From positions 6,014,001 to 6,078,000 of the forward strand of contig NC_135126.1 in the NCBI RefSeq assembly GCF_050908995.1: 64,000 nt of DNA, given 5' to 3'. The position numbers and the translations under genes are program-made. Below, in pieces: positions 36,917-48,924 of this stretch (its first letter is position 1; each line of letters starts with the position of its first letter). Below the pieces are notes generated by a model. It was given only the letters and a program-made list of their open reading frames with translations, was not told the origin of the DNA and did no database searches. The stretch is from Andrena cerasifolii (lineage: Eukaryota > Arthropoda > Insecta > Hymenoptera > Andrenidae).

Positions 36917-37706
36917 ACCGGTGGCAGCGTTACCAACCCTACGGATTTTTCCGTAGATCTACGGATTTTTTACTTTATCCACGGATCTACGGATTGCAAA
37001 CTGAAATCTGCGGATTTTTTACCTTAAATTATTTAATACTATTAATACGTATAATTTTAAAACTAAGATAACTCGAAGTTGATAAAACAAGATTTTGATT
37101 CTGATTAAAGAAATCATTTGCTGTTTAATTTGACCGTTTGATTTTACGATCCAAACCGCCGATTTACTGTGCGTAGCTAAATTCCACTTCACTACAAGAG
37201 CTTTTCGTCACGCTTAATTGCTGGAATTCAAGCTTATTTGAACGAGTACAATAGGAATCAGCAAAGTTGATTTCAGAATCTTTGCATATGAACTTTTTTA
37301 ATTCCTTTTGGTGAATTTACGTCGAGACGAAAGGCTTCGGCGAAAACGACTTACAGGGGAACATTATTTTTGGGCAAAGCTCTTGTACCGAAGTGGAATT
37401 AGTAAAAGTGGATTTCACAACTTTTGCACGCGAACTTTTTTCGTAATTTGTGAATCTTTGTGGTGACAATAATTTTTTGTGGATGTTAGGGGAGGGTCGA
37501 GATATAATATTTCTAGAAAGGATTTGGGAAAGGACGGTTTCCACGAGCAAGGGAATTAGTTTCTATCATACATGTAATAATTAGCACTTCTGAAGAAAAT
37601 CCGTAGATGAACGGATTTTCCAAAGGGTGATCTACGGAATTCTACGGAATGTTGAACTTTTCTCTACGGATTTTCAAAAATCTGAGTTGGCAGCACTGAC
37701 CGGTGG
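36917..37706. mobile_element. hAT-type MITE with exact 8-bp target duplication
   Basis: The element runs 36925-37698 (774 bp). Its left end is CAGCGTTACCAAC and its right end GTTGGCAGCACTG, giving 13-bp inverted termini with about two mismatches. The flanks are identical: ACCGGTGG at 36917-36924 and 37699-37706. An 8-bp duplication with CAG...CTG termini is the hAT signature. Subterminal copies of CTACGGAT/ATCCGTAG crowd the first 100 and last 130 bp. The interior is AT-rich with no recognisable transposase. Confidence 0.88.
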
Positions 37707-40700
37707 CTTCTGCACCCTCCGCTCTTGCCTCTGCCATCGGGACATTAGTGCACTCGCTCTTAAAATATTCCACTCGAGAGTGAGAGAATCAAACGCGATC
37801 CAACTATCGAGGAAAGGGACGCCTCTTAAAAATAGATCCTTTCCTCGGGATCATCGAAGAAGACGAAGCACCACGTGCGGCCGAGGACAGGATCGACTTC
37901 GGGATGGTTTATTTCCGGCGGATGTGGGGAGAGAGAGGTGGACGCGCGTCGCCGAGAGTTGTTGTCGAGTTCGGCGATCGCAAGGGAGGGAGCCGGAGGA
38001 ATCCATGCGAGAGGGATGCACTCGTGGGAGGCGCGAGCAAACGGTCGTTGCTGCTGCACGAGGTGCGTGTAGGTGAGGTCGCGTGCTGGCACCACAACCC
38101 TAACGCGCAGACCTCTTAAGTCTGCGGCGAGAAGCCCCGTGTTTACGGTATCCCGTTTCTTTCTCGTTTACCTCCTTCGCACCCTGGTCGCGAATTTCTC
38201 GGCTGCGACGCGTCATAGGAACCTCGCGGCTCCTACGTCCCGTCAAGTCGGTCGAATCGATCAATGGGTTAGCTAGCTTCTGATACGAAAGCTGCGCGGT
38301 GTTCGTGACGCGGCCGCTTGCAATTAGCCCGTCTATTACAGCGAGCCTTCAATTATCTCGGCGGCTCCTCCGACGGCGTATATGCATACCACGATAGCTC
38401 CTCCCATGGACCGTTTCTTTCCCCCTCGATTACGATCCATCTAGCATGTGTCGTGATCGGTGGCATCCATAAAGTACCCACCTCTTCCCCGCGTCGGATT
38501 TGAGGTTTACGATAGCTAATTGCTCCCTGCACGCGGCTGCACCGCTACTCGAGCGAGGCCGGCCAGCGATTTTACGGCGAACCGGCGCACAATCGAAAGG
38601 AGCTTGGAAACCGAGCGGTCCGCTTGTGCCGCTCGCGGTTGTTTGGCTACGAATCTGTCTCGCCTCGGCTTGACGACCAATTTTCAAAGGGAACCGCGGC
38701 CACCGTGCACGCACCTGCGCGCACGCACTTGGCACGAGTCGCTGGGAATCGGCTCGGGCTTGTTGCTACAGGGCGCAGGAGATGCGCGCGGATGATTTAC
38801 GATCTAATAATCCCCCGGAATCTGCCAGATTCGAAAGGGACACACCGGTCCGCGGAAGAATTCCCGTGGACGTTGCGCAATTAATGCGAGCACTCGAACG
38901 CGGAGCGCTCGGACTTCGTTAAAAGCGCAGCTAGCGGGCGATATTTCATTAGCCACGTGCGCAGACCGCCCTGTCAGAAGCGTGTCACAGCGGACCTAGG
39001 CAATCGGGCTCGTAATTGAAATTCATAGTGGCCGACGCACGCGACGCGGACTCAATCTCCTAGCGGTCGTATTTATACACCGAATTGCCAGTCGTATTCA
39101 TTCACCGGTCCAGATCGCCACGGATATCGCAGCCACCTACTCGCAATTACGCGGCGCAGCTCCGGGCTACGGCTCCCGGCAAAAGGTACTTACGCGCCCG
39201 GAGAGATTGTTTGCTTTCGCTATCTCGCGTATCCACTCGCGGTGCTCCGAAATTAAATGGAGCGACCCGGCGGTGCTCGGTGTTTGGAATAATGTCACTT
39301 AAATCCGCGGTGGCCGGCGATGCTCCCGATCGCCCCTCCACGAATACTTTCATCGTTAAAATAGCAGCAGCCAGTTTGTCCCGACGCGGCACATCTATCC
39401 GCGTAAATACGGGTTACGGGGTGGTGTTTGACGTGGCAACGTCAACAGCACCCTGGAAGCTTTTACAGGCCAATATGTCACCTCTCTCTCGCCCGCTCAC
39501 ATATCTCGCCGCGCGGCACCGAACGAACACATAGTTTACGGACTCGCAGCGGCCGCGCGCTGCCGTACTTTATTATAAACACGCCTTTACGCGGTCTCCA
39601 CGAAGCCGCTGCTAAGCTCCGCGGACTGGAGGGACCACCTCGGTAGCACCGGCCCCCATAACACTGATTCAACGGGTTACGTTCGCGATTTATGCCCGGT
39701 GTCCCCTTTCATTCGATCCATTCGAGCGCGGCGAGACACGAGTCTGCTTTTTCACGAGTCCGCGGAAGCGGTGTGGGTGGCTGCCGCGGTGATTTAACGC
39801 GCGGCAGATATGTATACTACTAATTACCTTCTTTCATTATCTAAGAGCGTAACTCTGCGGAGCGAAGGCTCGCGAAGGGATCGTTAGTGTCGTCGCGATT
39901 TACGAGGGAGTGTACAGTGCCTCGAATTCGACCGAGATTTTGCATACCTCGATACGTACGTGTAACGCGTATCCAGGATGAGTTGTATAATTCAGCTGGA
40001 GACGGATCGAAGTCGAGCGCGGTTAAACGAGCGCGGGCAATTGGAGCTGGCACTTTAACTACTGGACGCTGCGCTCTGAGAATTAACTGTGGCATTCTAA
40101 TTGGTATCGCAGAATGCTGGTGCAAATGTTATGCCGATTTCTACCGCCTTGCATTGCGTATTCCGAGCTTTCGCACATTTCAAATATGACGAAACCGCGG
40201 TGCATCGTTAGCCCCCGGATAGAGGACCCAGAAGGGACAGATGGGTGGAATAACATTTTTCTACCGTTAGCACTCTCGTGCACAGGTGCGGGGACTATCA
40301 TTAACAAGAGATCGAACAAGTTTCGCGTGGATAGGGTTATGGGTAGCGGGTGTACTCACGAAAGAGTGGTGTACATCGCGTTTCTCTTGAGCTCGAGATA
40401 CCGTGCGGGATAATATACTTCCTCTAGCTACTTTCAGGCATATTTGATACTCGATCCGCGACCGGGCTCTCTCCCTCTCTCACGGGATGAAGGTTAAAGT
40501 TCCGTATAAAGTTATTCCACGAATTTTATCGAGACATTGCGTGACTGCGGATGTGTTCCTGGACCGTTGGTAGTGGGCAGTATATAATAGCCTGCACAAG
40601 GATCATCCTCGATCCCGCGTGTAGGTTACAGCGTCCTCGGTAATTGGATTAATTAGCGTTTTTTGTCGACACGATCCCTGTAATCTATCAAAGACTGTTC

Positions 40701-42805
40701 TCGGTAGCGGCGGAGCTCCTCGCAGCCATTTCCCCACCGAAACCATACTGTTCTACCTCCAGAGGGAATCTCGAAAGCGAGATCTTTCGCCTCGCTTTTG
40801 CGCGAGCAAGGATTTATTCGAGTTTTTGTCGGGAGGGGGAGTGCAAAGTCGACCTGGTCGATTGCTGGGGCGGTTTTCTTCCCTCCCGATATGGGCCCGA
40901 TGAGCGAGCCACGATCTCCTACCACCTTCCTGCGCATGTACGCGAACGACGATTGTATTATCTCGGTAGTTAATGCTATTTCGCGAGGCGAGTTTGACGA
41001 GTTTACGACGCGATTCTACGAGGGTACAAAACGGACGGACGACCGACCGTCCCCCCTCTGGCCCCCGCTCCCGTCCTCGTCCGCCCCCTCCGCCGCCGTT
41101 GATTTATGCCCGACGTTACCTTTGCCAACGGATTTACATCCCGATATTTATTATTCGCAATATTATCGCGCGCGCCTTTATTGCGTTAGTCGAAAAGCCT
41201 GGAACGCCGGAGCGCTCGCCCCGTCTTTTTCTTCCTGTCCCGTCCGACTGTGTCTCGTTCGCGGTGCCTGCGGCCGTCACGGCCGATGCGATCCCACCAA
41301 ACCGCGCACCTTTTATCGCGCCCTTCGCCTTTAAACGATGCATTTGTCTCCCGAGAGGCGAGATACCTCTGTGCACCACCCAGGCCCGCCTAATTGCTAC
41401 ACGCGACATTCTCACGCGACAACGCGACCACGGCCCGTGAACCAACCCCTTCATCGTTCTCCTTCCAGCTCCGCTTCGAGTCGCCCACGGAATCCAGCTG
41501 GATTCAATTGTGCCCCGCGCTCGAGACGCTTCGTGTACCACGGCCGGATACACGTCCTAGGAGCAGCTCGGGGCGATTCTACCCGAAAATTCCTCGGTAT
41601 CGAGGGGGCCGTTCCGCGAACAGGGGCCCGCGCGCGCGCTGCTCCTTTTTGCCGGGGCTCGTGTATCATTAAATTAACGTTAAATAAACGGTTACGCGCA
41701 GGCGTAATTTCGCCGGGGCCGTGGATTTCCGTGTGTATCCGAGAGCGGTAAACACCGGACCGATTATTCATTCAAGGAGCCAAAAGAGCCACTGTCGGCT
41801 CCCGTTCTTTCGGCTGGACACGCGATCGACTATCATCGTCATCGTCGCGTCGCCCTCCCCGCTCCCCTCGTCCTCTCCCCTTTTTACCTCCCTGCGACCT
41901 TGGATCACGCCAACCGATTCGCACCCTCCCGCCTCCTCGATTCAGGCGCGAGCGTTTAGGCGAAGATGGCATCGGCCGTCCGTGCCCCGGGATCCGTTTG
42001 GTTGCCGGAATTTTTTAACGCCGCTGGATTTATATCGCTCACCCGGAGCGGAGTGGAGTAATCGACGACTGACAGTGGCGGGAATCAGTTGGAAACGCTG
42101 CAACGACGGCCCCGATACGCGGCGGAAGCGGTAAACTCGTTAAATCGTATTTATCGCCGACACGATGGGCTTGCGCAACTTCCGCGATCGACCGCGGGAC
42201 TCTCGCGGTTCGGTCGCATCGTAAAGCGCCTGTTGGGATTATCATGGAAATTCCGAGAGGAAGCGCGTTGCATGTCGAGAAAAAGGGAGTCCCTTCGAGG
42301 TGTTCGCGAGCTTTCCAACGCCCGGCGCTGTTGCATCGGGGCGACGAGAGCAAGTACGGTCTACGGAATGTTTAGAATTAGGAGCAGATAAGCAGGAGGC
42401 ACGCGTTCCTCTTCTTCCGATGCTGCCGCGGTCCAAGGTCAAGGCTATTTCCTTCCACGAGAGCATCTGGTGGGCCCTCGTGCTCCAGTTCCTCCTGAAA
42501 ACCTCGGCGCAGGGAGCGCAGCGTGTGTCTCGAGATAAACTCGGCAGTAAATTAACTGTGCGGCTCCGAGCCCGAAGAGAGTGTCGCATTATGTGTCCCT
42601 ACTCTACATCGAACCTCATCGAACAGTGTTGGGTAAATTCAGTGCTATTAATCGTATTGCCTCTCCACGTTAATAATTATTCCGGTATGATTGATCTTCT
42701 TGACTGTTCGTTAAACTCGTTTAAACAACCAATTTTCAAAATCGTCAACAGCTGACTGTTGCTGTGATTTTTTCTTTCGGGCGTCCTCTATTCAATGTTA
42801 CTTAG
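37707..42805. other. Unique intronic DNA, GC-rich
   Basis: Five kilobases of balanced to GC-rich DNA. A pyrimidine-rich stretch lies at about 41045-41100 and another at about 41845-41900. Long open frames (40798-41334, 40973-41440) use low-information Arg/Pro/Ser-rich sequence in CpG-rich DNA and match no family I know. Confidence 0.45.
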
Positions 42806-43071
42806 GTTCGCTTCGTTGTGCTCACCTTATTGTTTTTGTCCTTTTTCTCACTTATGTATCAAAGGACTTCCGTTAATAAGCGTATTATTATTATTATTAT
42901 ACTCGTATCGCGTCGAGCCATATTTCCTGTATCCCCCAAGTTCATCTTCGTCGTGCTCACCTTATTATTTTTGTTCTTTTTCTCACTTATGTATCGAAGG
43001 ACTTCCGTTAATAAGCGTATTATTATTATTATACTCGTATCGCGTCGAGCCATATTTCCTATATCCCCGAA
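42806..43071. repeat. Tandem duplication, two 133-bp units
   Basis: Unit 1 (42806-42939) and unit 2 (42940-43071) are over 90% identical. They share CTCACTTATGTATC, GGACTTCCGTTAATAAGCG, an ATT microsatellite and CTCGTATCGCGTCGAGCC. A partial third start, GTTCATCTTTGCTGTG, follows at 43072. The ATT tract differs by one repeat between units. The mirrored Ile-rich open frames on the two strands are a product of the repeat. Confidence 0.88.
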
Positions 43072-45027
43072 GTTCATCTTTGCTGTGTTTCATCTGTCTT
43101 GGAATTAGAGGCTCGGTTAGCGCAGGGGTGGTAATCTCCACCGGCTACCACCGAGATGTTTTCCGGTGAGTCAAATGGAAAATGTTGCTTGTAGACGATG
43201 TTCCCCTTATCGGAGAATGTGTCGCTGATAAGTAGGAGAAATTACAGGGGGAACACTTAAGACCGGACAGCCGTTCTTCCTCCCAGCACTTTCGCTTTCT
43301 ATCCTCCGCGCTCTGTAGAGAGAGAGAGATTCGGCTCTTCTATTCGATTTGGCGTCTATCCGCGTCCAATTAAGATATCCAGCTTCCAATTTGGAGGCAC
43401 CGTGGTCCTGGAAACTGGGGGTGAAGAGAACGCGGTGCCTTGACGAACCAGTTTCTGGATTCCGTCGTTCCCTTGGGCAAAGAGGGATCGTGGACGCAGG
43501 CCTCGTGGGTGTTCGTTAAAAATTCCTCCGATATCCGATGTCGTTGGCATTATTTCAGAACGCTCGTCGCCGTGCCGCTCCGCGAGGCAATCGATCTTGC
43601 TTTCCGCCCGACAGCCTTTTTACTTTATTTTCGTCGCCGATGACAAATGCGCGGATTACACGTATTCGGCTCGACCGTACCGCCGCGTATCGATGTTAAA
43701 CCGCCTCTTCGCTATCTCGGCTTATTTTCTTAACCGAGCCCGTACAGTTGTTACACGCGCATTTACACGTTGTCGCCGGGATGGTGCGGGATCGGGTGCG
43801 AGCGCTCTAAAGAATGAAGATGGGCAAATATTTGTCGATCCGGGGAAGAAAAGGGTCGCTGTGGCAAACAGCGGACGACTCGATGGAGCCTGGGGGGAAA
43901 CAATGGGCAAATCGCGGCCGATAAGCTCGTTAAATTCCTCGAACGGTTTTCCAACGATCGTCGTGCTATTCTTACGGGCGCCGGCTAAGGAGTCCACAAG
44001 CATCTCGGTTATTCTAGGTTATGGTCTAAGACAGACGGAGGGGTGGAGGGGCACAGTGCTTTCGCGGAAGGAAAATCGGGGATTAGGACAGACAAGCGGC
44101 GGAGAGAGGAAGAGAGGAAGAGAGGGCGGAGGAGCGAGAGAGCGGACCGATCATGTGGTCGACAGATGGTGGCCTCCCGGTCCGTTGACAATAGATTTTC
44201 GGGATTTCCCGTTTATTCGAGCCGTAGGACTGCTCCAACAAGATGCTCATCCAACGCCCTAACGATTCCTCGCTTAATTATTACGCTCCGTCGTGCTTCT
44301 CCCGGATAAATCCCGCGGTGCGGGTCTTCTCGCTCCTGTGGACGCGCTTGAATCCTCCGGTGCAAGGAGAATGCGAGTTCCCGCGACACGAAGGCATTCC
44401 TAGATAAAACCGAAATCACGACGCGTCCCTGGAGGGTGCCTAGGGCGCAGCGCCTCCGTCGCCCGTCTTAATCGGCGATTCGTGATGTATGCGAACGGCT
44501 ACCGGCGAGATAAGACAAGAGGTGCCAGGATGCGGCCCGCTCGTTTCGCTCTAATGGACATTCCGTGCATACTACCGGGAATCTCATATTTTCCATCCCC
44601 CGCCCGTGTTTCCGGCCCTCCCGGGGAGAGACACGTTCATCGCCAAAGCAAACACGAGCCCCGAAGCCTCAGTCGCGATTCCTCGATAAACCGGGCCACA
44701 TCGATGGAAAAGCGTCGGGCGTTATAAGGAACCCTGGAACGGACGTTCAGTGGGCGTGAGTCATCGGTTCGGCATACTCGGAACCGTTGGGCCAAGCGTA
44801 ATTAGTCCTTCAGGTAGCCGAGGGTCTCTCGAGGATTTCTTGAAAAACCTCAAGGTCTGCGCGGGCGACTTTGCGTCCAGGTCGATCGATCGATCGTTGG
44901 AAATCCCGACGAACCTCTCGCCTGCGCTTCCTTCTCCTTAGCTAGCCCGCAATCGATGCAACTCGGTTAGGAGAAGGACTTGAGTGGGTCTACGTAGAGT
45001 CTGCCACTTTCCTTCTCGCGATGCTGT
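43072..45027. other. Unique intronic DNA
   Basis: Balanced to GC-rich DNA with a short GA tract near 43317. The 221-codon open frame at 43597-44262 does not resemble a known family and has no splice or start support. Confidence 0.4.
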
Positions 45028-46085
45028 CATTTATTTATTTATTTAATCGGGATAACTCCATTGAAATACATCGATAACACAAAAAGAAAATTACATAACA
45101 GTCTATCAGTTTGACTCGCAATTTAAACAGTTAATCGTTTCAACAGCTGTACTCGCAAGAAGTCAGTAGAGCAAGGGAACAGATCAATGTCATCCACAAG
45201 AAAATTCGCAAATAACATGGCTCTATTCAGCGGGTCAATTGAGTAATGCTTATACTGCGACAGCTTGGTATCGAATAAGGGACGAATCCTCAGGTCTCTA
45301 GTAGGCGCTTTAAGGCACACAAGCCGCACCAGCTCCGAGCAATCGAATAGATTATTAAGAACCTTATGTAAGAATATTAAGTCCGCAATCACCCTACGAT
45401 TCGCTAAGGTAGAGAGATTCAAAGCTCCCCGGATAGGACCATAGTCATGATCCCTATCCCCCATAGGTGTTCCCAAGGTGCGCGCTGCAAACCGGAGGAA
45501 TCTATGCTGTACCCTTTCCAACAGGTAAATATATTCGCTGTGTTTCGGATTCCAAATTACCGAGGCATACTCGAGTTGCGGCCGAACCAGGGCCGTATAT
45601 AGTAACTTTAAAGTATCCTTATTCCTAAAGCCTCTGGCATATCTTGCTATTGCACCTAAGGTTCTACACGCTTCCTAAAATAGTATAAACATCTTAGTAT
45701 AAACATCTAAGTCGATCACCTCGTCTACCGCATCAAGAAGAGTATCACACAATTTGTAAGGGTAATCAATTTCATGCGCGGCACGCGTTGCCCTCGACAC
45801 AACACACTTTATCAATTTAAGCTTCGTACCATTGCATGCGCACCATTCACCAAAGCTTAACAAGTCTTCCTGCAAGTTCAGCACATCACGGTCGGTCGTT
45901 AATCACCCTAAAAATTTTCAAGCCATCCGCATACAATAAGAATTTGGAGTGACGAAGAAGTGCGCGTCGAAGGTCGTTAATAAATAAGTTAAAGAGTACC
46001 GGGCCTAACTGCGAACCCTGAGGGACCCCAGACATGTTATATGCAGATGCCCAATAATTTCTGGCATTATTGTCACGACGGTCCG
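45028..46085 (-). mobile_element. Decayed LINE (Jockey/CR1-like) copy 1, RT and C-terminal part
   Basis: Minus-strand frames encode, in order, reverse-transcriptase block SGVPQGSQLGPVLFNLFIND (about 46035-45975), a catalytic-box region reading LLYADG where YADD is expected, a region with LRPQLEYASVIW-like sequence, and a C-terminal segment RVQHRFLRFAARTLG ... LRIRPLF (45521-45123). Stops and frame shifts separate these blocks, so the copy is dead. The 3' end is an AAAT repeat at 45028-45042, typical of some LINE families. The 5' part is missing. The family assignment to Jockey/CR1 rests on motif style only. The copy lies in antisense orientation in the retn intron. Confidence 0.85.
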
Positions 46086-47415
46086 AGCCGGCCCCAGCTG
46101 CTGGTGGAGCGTTATAAATAAAGCTCGCGTAATGGACATCGGAATTGCGGGACGATAATACCTAATAAATTAATCGTCAGCTCGAATCCGTCATTGTCGC
46201 GGCGCACCGCGAATACGGGATGACGTTTGACGCAACGACGCTAAATATCCGACGACGACGTGTCGGCTGCTCGGGCTGGTTCGCGCTCGCCGCTATTATT
46301 TATCGAGCCCTCGCCTCTCCTCGCCTGCGACCCCGGCGAAAAAGCTTCTAGCGGATCGACGCGTGGGAGTGTCGCGTAGCGTGATCCTGCCGTCGCGTCG
46401 AGAGAATCGGATCGAGGGATGGCGATACAGAAATACCGAATAGTTGTCTAAAAGTGTGTGACGGACGGACAGCTGGCCGTCATTAAAACCCCATTAGCAA
46501 GGAGCTCCCCTCTGGACCGCGTAACGCAGCCCCCCGTGTTCTAACAATATCCTCCACGACGCTCCGCCACCACCCACGCTATTAATATTGCTCTATACCC
46601 TCCCCCTCGGCGGCCAACGCGGTACACCCGCCCCCCTAGCCGCGTCGCGTCGGTCTCGCGCTCTTTATCCGCGGAATTCGCATGGACGCGTCTCTTGGAT
46701 TTAGATGACAATTATTGCTCCGCTTCGCGCGAGGCCCGTCCTTTGTCCGCGTTCCTCGTTCCGCGCTCGACATCCACGCCGGCCGACCAGAAATCATCTC
46801 CACCGTGGCTCGTCAGATTTGATGGGGCGTCCTCGACTGTCGTCGCGTCTGCAATCGTTACCGAAGCGCTCGCTGCGCAGGGAAGTTGCTTTAACGAAGG
46901 ATTATCCCCTTCCACGGTGGTTGGGAACAGCGTTTCCTCGCTCCCTGCGTAAGTCATTGGTAGAGTTCACGCGCGACCCTGGCGCTGGAATGAATCTTAG
47001 GCGCGCCGCGGGTCGGTCCCAAGATTCTTATTGAAATAAAGTCGCGCCCCGTCTCGACGATCCTGATCGATCAATCTACTTCTTTTGCCGCGGACGCTGA
47101 CGAGAAAAGGCGAGAGACGAACGTCCGTCGCGTCGCGTCGGGTTGACTGAGTCGCTATCCGTCAAAGCGCGGTTTCGAGGAAGCCGGGAATGTGGGTCAA
47201 GTTCGAAATAACTATACGGTACCGGAGTGGCCTCTCTCCCAAGTGGCGCGTCCGTCGCGGTTTTCGTGTTTACTCTGCCCGAGTGCGAGCCTCCTCTTCC
47301 GCGAACTTCCATTTCGTACTGGATTCCACGCGACAGAACGAACTCGTGGAAAGCACCCCAGGTTGCGCGAGAGACTTCTTGAAAACGTGCCTACCCTCCA
47401 CCGCGATCGCCAGTC
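46086..47415. other. Unique intronic DNA
   Basis: Balanced to GC-rich DNA between the LINE and the hAT element. No gene recognised; overlapping frames at 46695-47034 are on conflicting frames and strands. Confidence 0.4.
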
Positions 47416-48924
47416 GTTCACATTAGTGTTGTTAAAATGAGCTTCGAGCCGTGAGCTTCAAGAGCTCGAGTCGCGGTTCAAACTCTAAAGGCTCGGACCT
47501 TCAAGGCTCGAACCCTGTAGCCGTGAGAGCTCTAGCCTTTAAAGCTCGAGTCTTCGAGCTCGAAGGCTCGAGTCGTATAAATTGTACGTAGTGAAGTGAA
47601 TATGTACAATGCTCGAGTTTTGGAAGCCTTCAAACTTAATGTAGAAGTTCTAAGTCTTACACTCCAAGCTTTTAAAGTCTTAACTCAAGCTTTTAAAGCT
47701 TTAAGGCAGAATAATATAGTTAGGTTCAGAAAAGTTGTTTTTTGTGAATTATTTCTGTGACGCCCAAACTTCGTTAAACTGATAGGATGATGAAATATAT
47801 ATATATTTTAAACAATGTGTAAAACTTTCCTTTATTACAAAATACATAGAGATATTTAAGCAAAGTATAGAAATCACTTTAGGGTGTCATAGGTCGAACA
47901 AACAAGGGTTTCTCGATTTGCTGGGCTACTTTTTTCATTATTTACGTGAAATTCAACCTAATATTTTCGATGGGTTATAATTTCAAAGTATGAAAAAACT
48001 CAGTTGTTTTCACATCTCACTGTGTTGTTCCCCCTTTTTTGCATGTGTTTATTCCTCAGCTTTTATTCAAACGCCAGGCTTTATTACTTCGAATGTGATA
48101 AAGGTTTTAAACTTACATAAATAATTTTAAGCAGGCAAAAAATCGGGCAGCTTAAACGAGAATACTCCCTCAAGCATAAGACAATGAAATTAACATTAAA
48201 TCTAAAATATCTTGCTTTATTTAGACCGTAAAAAATACAGCCATGACTGTAAACACATGGAGGCTTGAATTGTTGACTGACTCAGTCTATTTCTCTTTTT
48301 TGTTATTAAATTACCAGCTTTAAAAAACGATTCTTCGCTTGGGACACTCGTAGCTGGTACTGATAACATGTCTAAGGCCATTTTGTGTAAATTTGGGAAA
48401 GAGGTTTTATAACATTTATAATGTTTCTGCTCACTATATTCTTTCTTTAAACGTTCCTCAACACAAAACTAAATGAAAATGACCGTTATAGTCAGACCAG
48501 ATAATATACTGAAATTTATATTATAGTGATTGTGTTGTTCTTTTTGTGTTTTATCATAATTTTATCAAAGAGTTTTGTTACAAATGACTACACTTACAAA
48601 AAAATTCTACTGTATAGTCTTGCACTTTTATTGTATTATTAAAACACGGATCCAACCAATTGGTGGAACCATCAAAAAGCATCTTTCTCTGTGTTTAATT
48701 TTAACGTTCTACAATAGTGGTTGCACAAAATAAGATATAATATCAAGGACTTGGAGTTAACTTCATTACTATTAAACACAAGAGCCTTCAGCTTCGAGGC
48801 TTGAGCCCCAATGCTTGAACCTCGAACTTCGAGAGCTCGAGCTTCATATGATATTAGCCTTAAAGGCTGAGTTGTTAAGGTTAAGGCTTTGAAGACTCGA
48901 GCTTTATACAACACTAGTTCACAT
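47416..48924. mobile_element. hAT transposon remnant, 1.49 kb, exact 8-bp target duplication
   Basis: The element runs 47424-48916, with ends TAGTGTTGTTA and ATACAACACTA. The flanks are identical: GTTCACAT at 47416-47423 and 48917-48924. Dense subterminal copies of AGCTCGAG / GGCTCGA fill the first 150 bp and about the last 130 bp. On the minus strand it carries a piece of hAT transposase (see 48227-48460). Size, duplication length, subterminal repeats and transposase piece together make the hAT assignment firm. The copy is internally deleted and inactive. Confidence 0.92.
48227..48460 (-). pseudogene. hAT transposase C-terminal dimerisation domain remnant
   Basis: On the minus strand one frame reads EERLKKEYSEQKHY..., then MALDMLSVPATSVPSEESFF and KAGNLITKKRNRLS, then a QSWL segment, ending at a stop at 48227-48229. 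The pattern LSVPATSVPSE.FF.AGN.IT..RNRLS is the hallmark of the hAT-family dimerisation domain (Dimer_Tnp_hAT). A stop lies just upstream of this block, and no BED zinc finger or RNase-H-like catalytic core was found. Only this tail of the transposase survives, inside the element with the matching target duplication. Confidence 0.85.

Noticed and set aside
40798..41440. Long overlapping plus-strand frames with Pro-rich stretches
   Set aside because: The Pro/Ser/Arg runs follow directly from a pyrimidine-rich, CpG-rich stretch; two different frames look equally good and neither has a known relative.
42859..43077. Ile-rich repeat peptides on both strands resembling membrane segments
   Set aside because: They arise from the ATT microsatellite inside a 133-bp tandem duplication.
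43105..43160. A tRNA-like A-box (GGTTAGCGCAGGGGTGG)
   Set aside because: No B-box (GGTTCRANNCC) follows at tRNA distance and no cloverleaf could be folded.
43597..44262. 221-codon plus-strand open frame in the retn intron
   Set aside because: No recognisable domain, non-ATG start, overlapped by open frames on the opposite strand, and no splice context.
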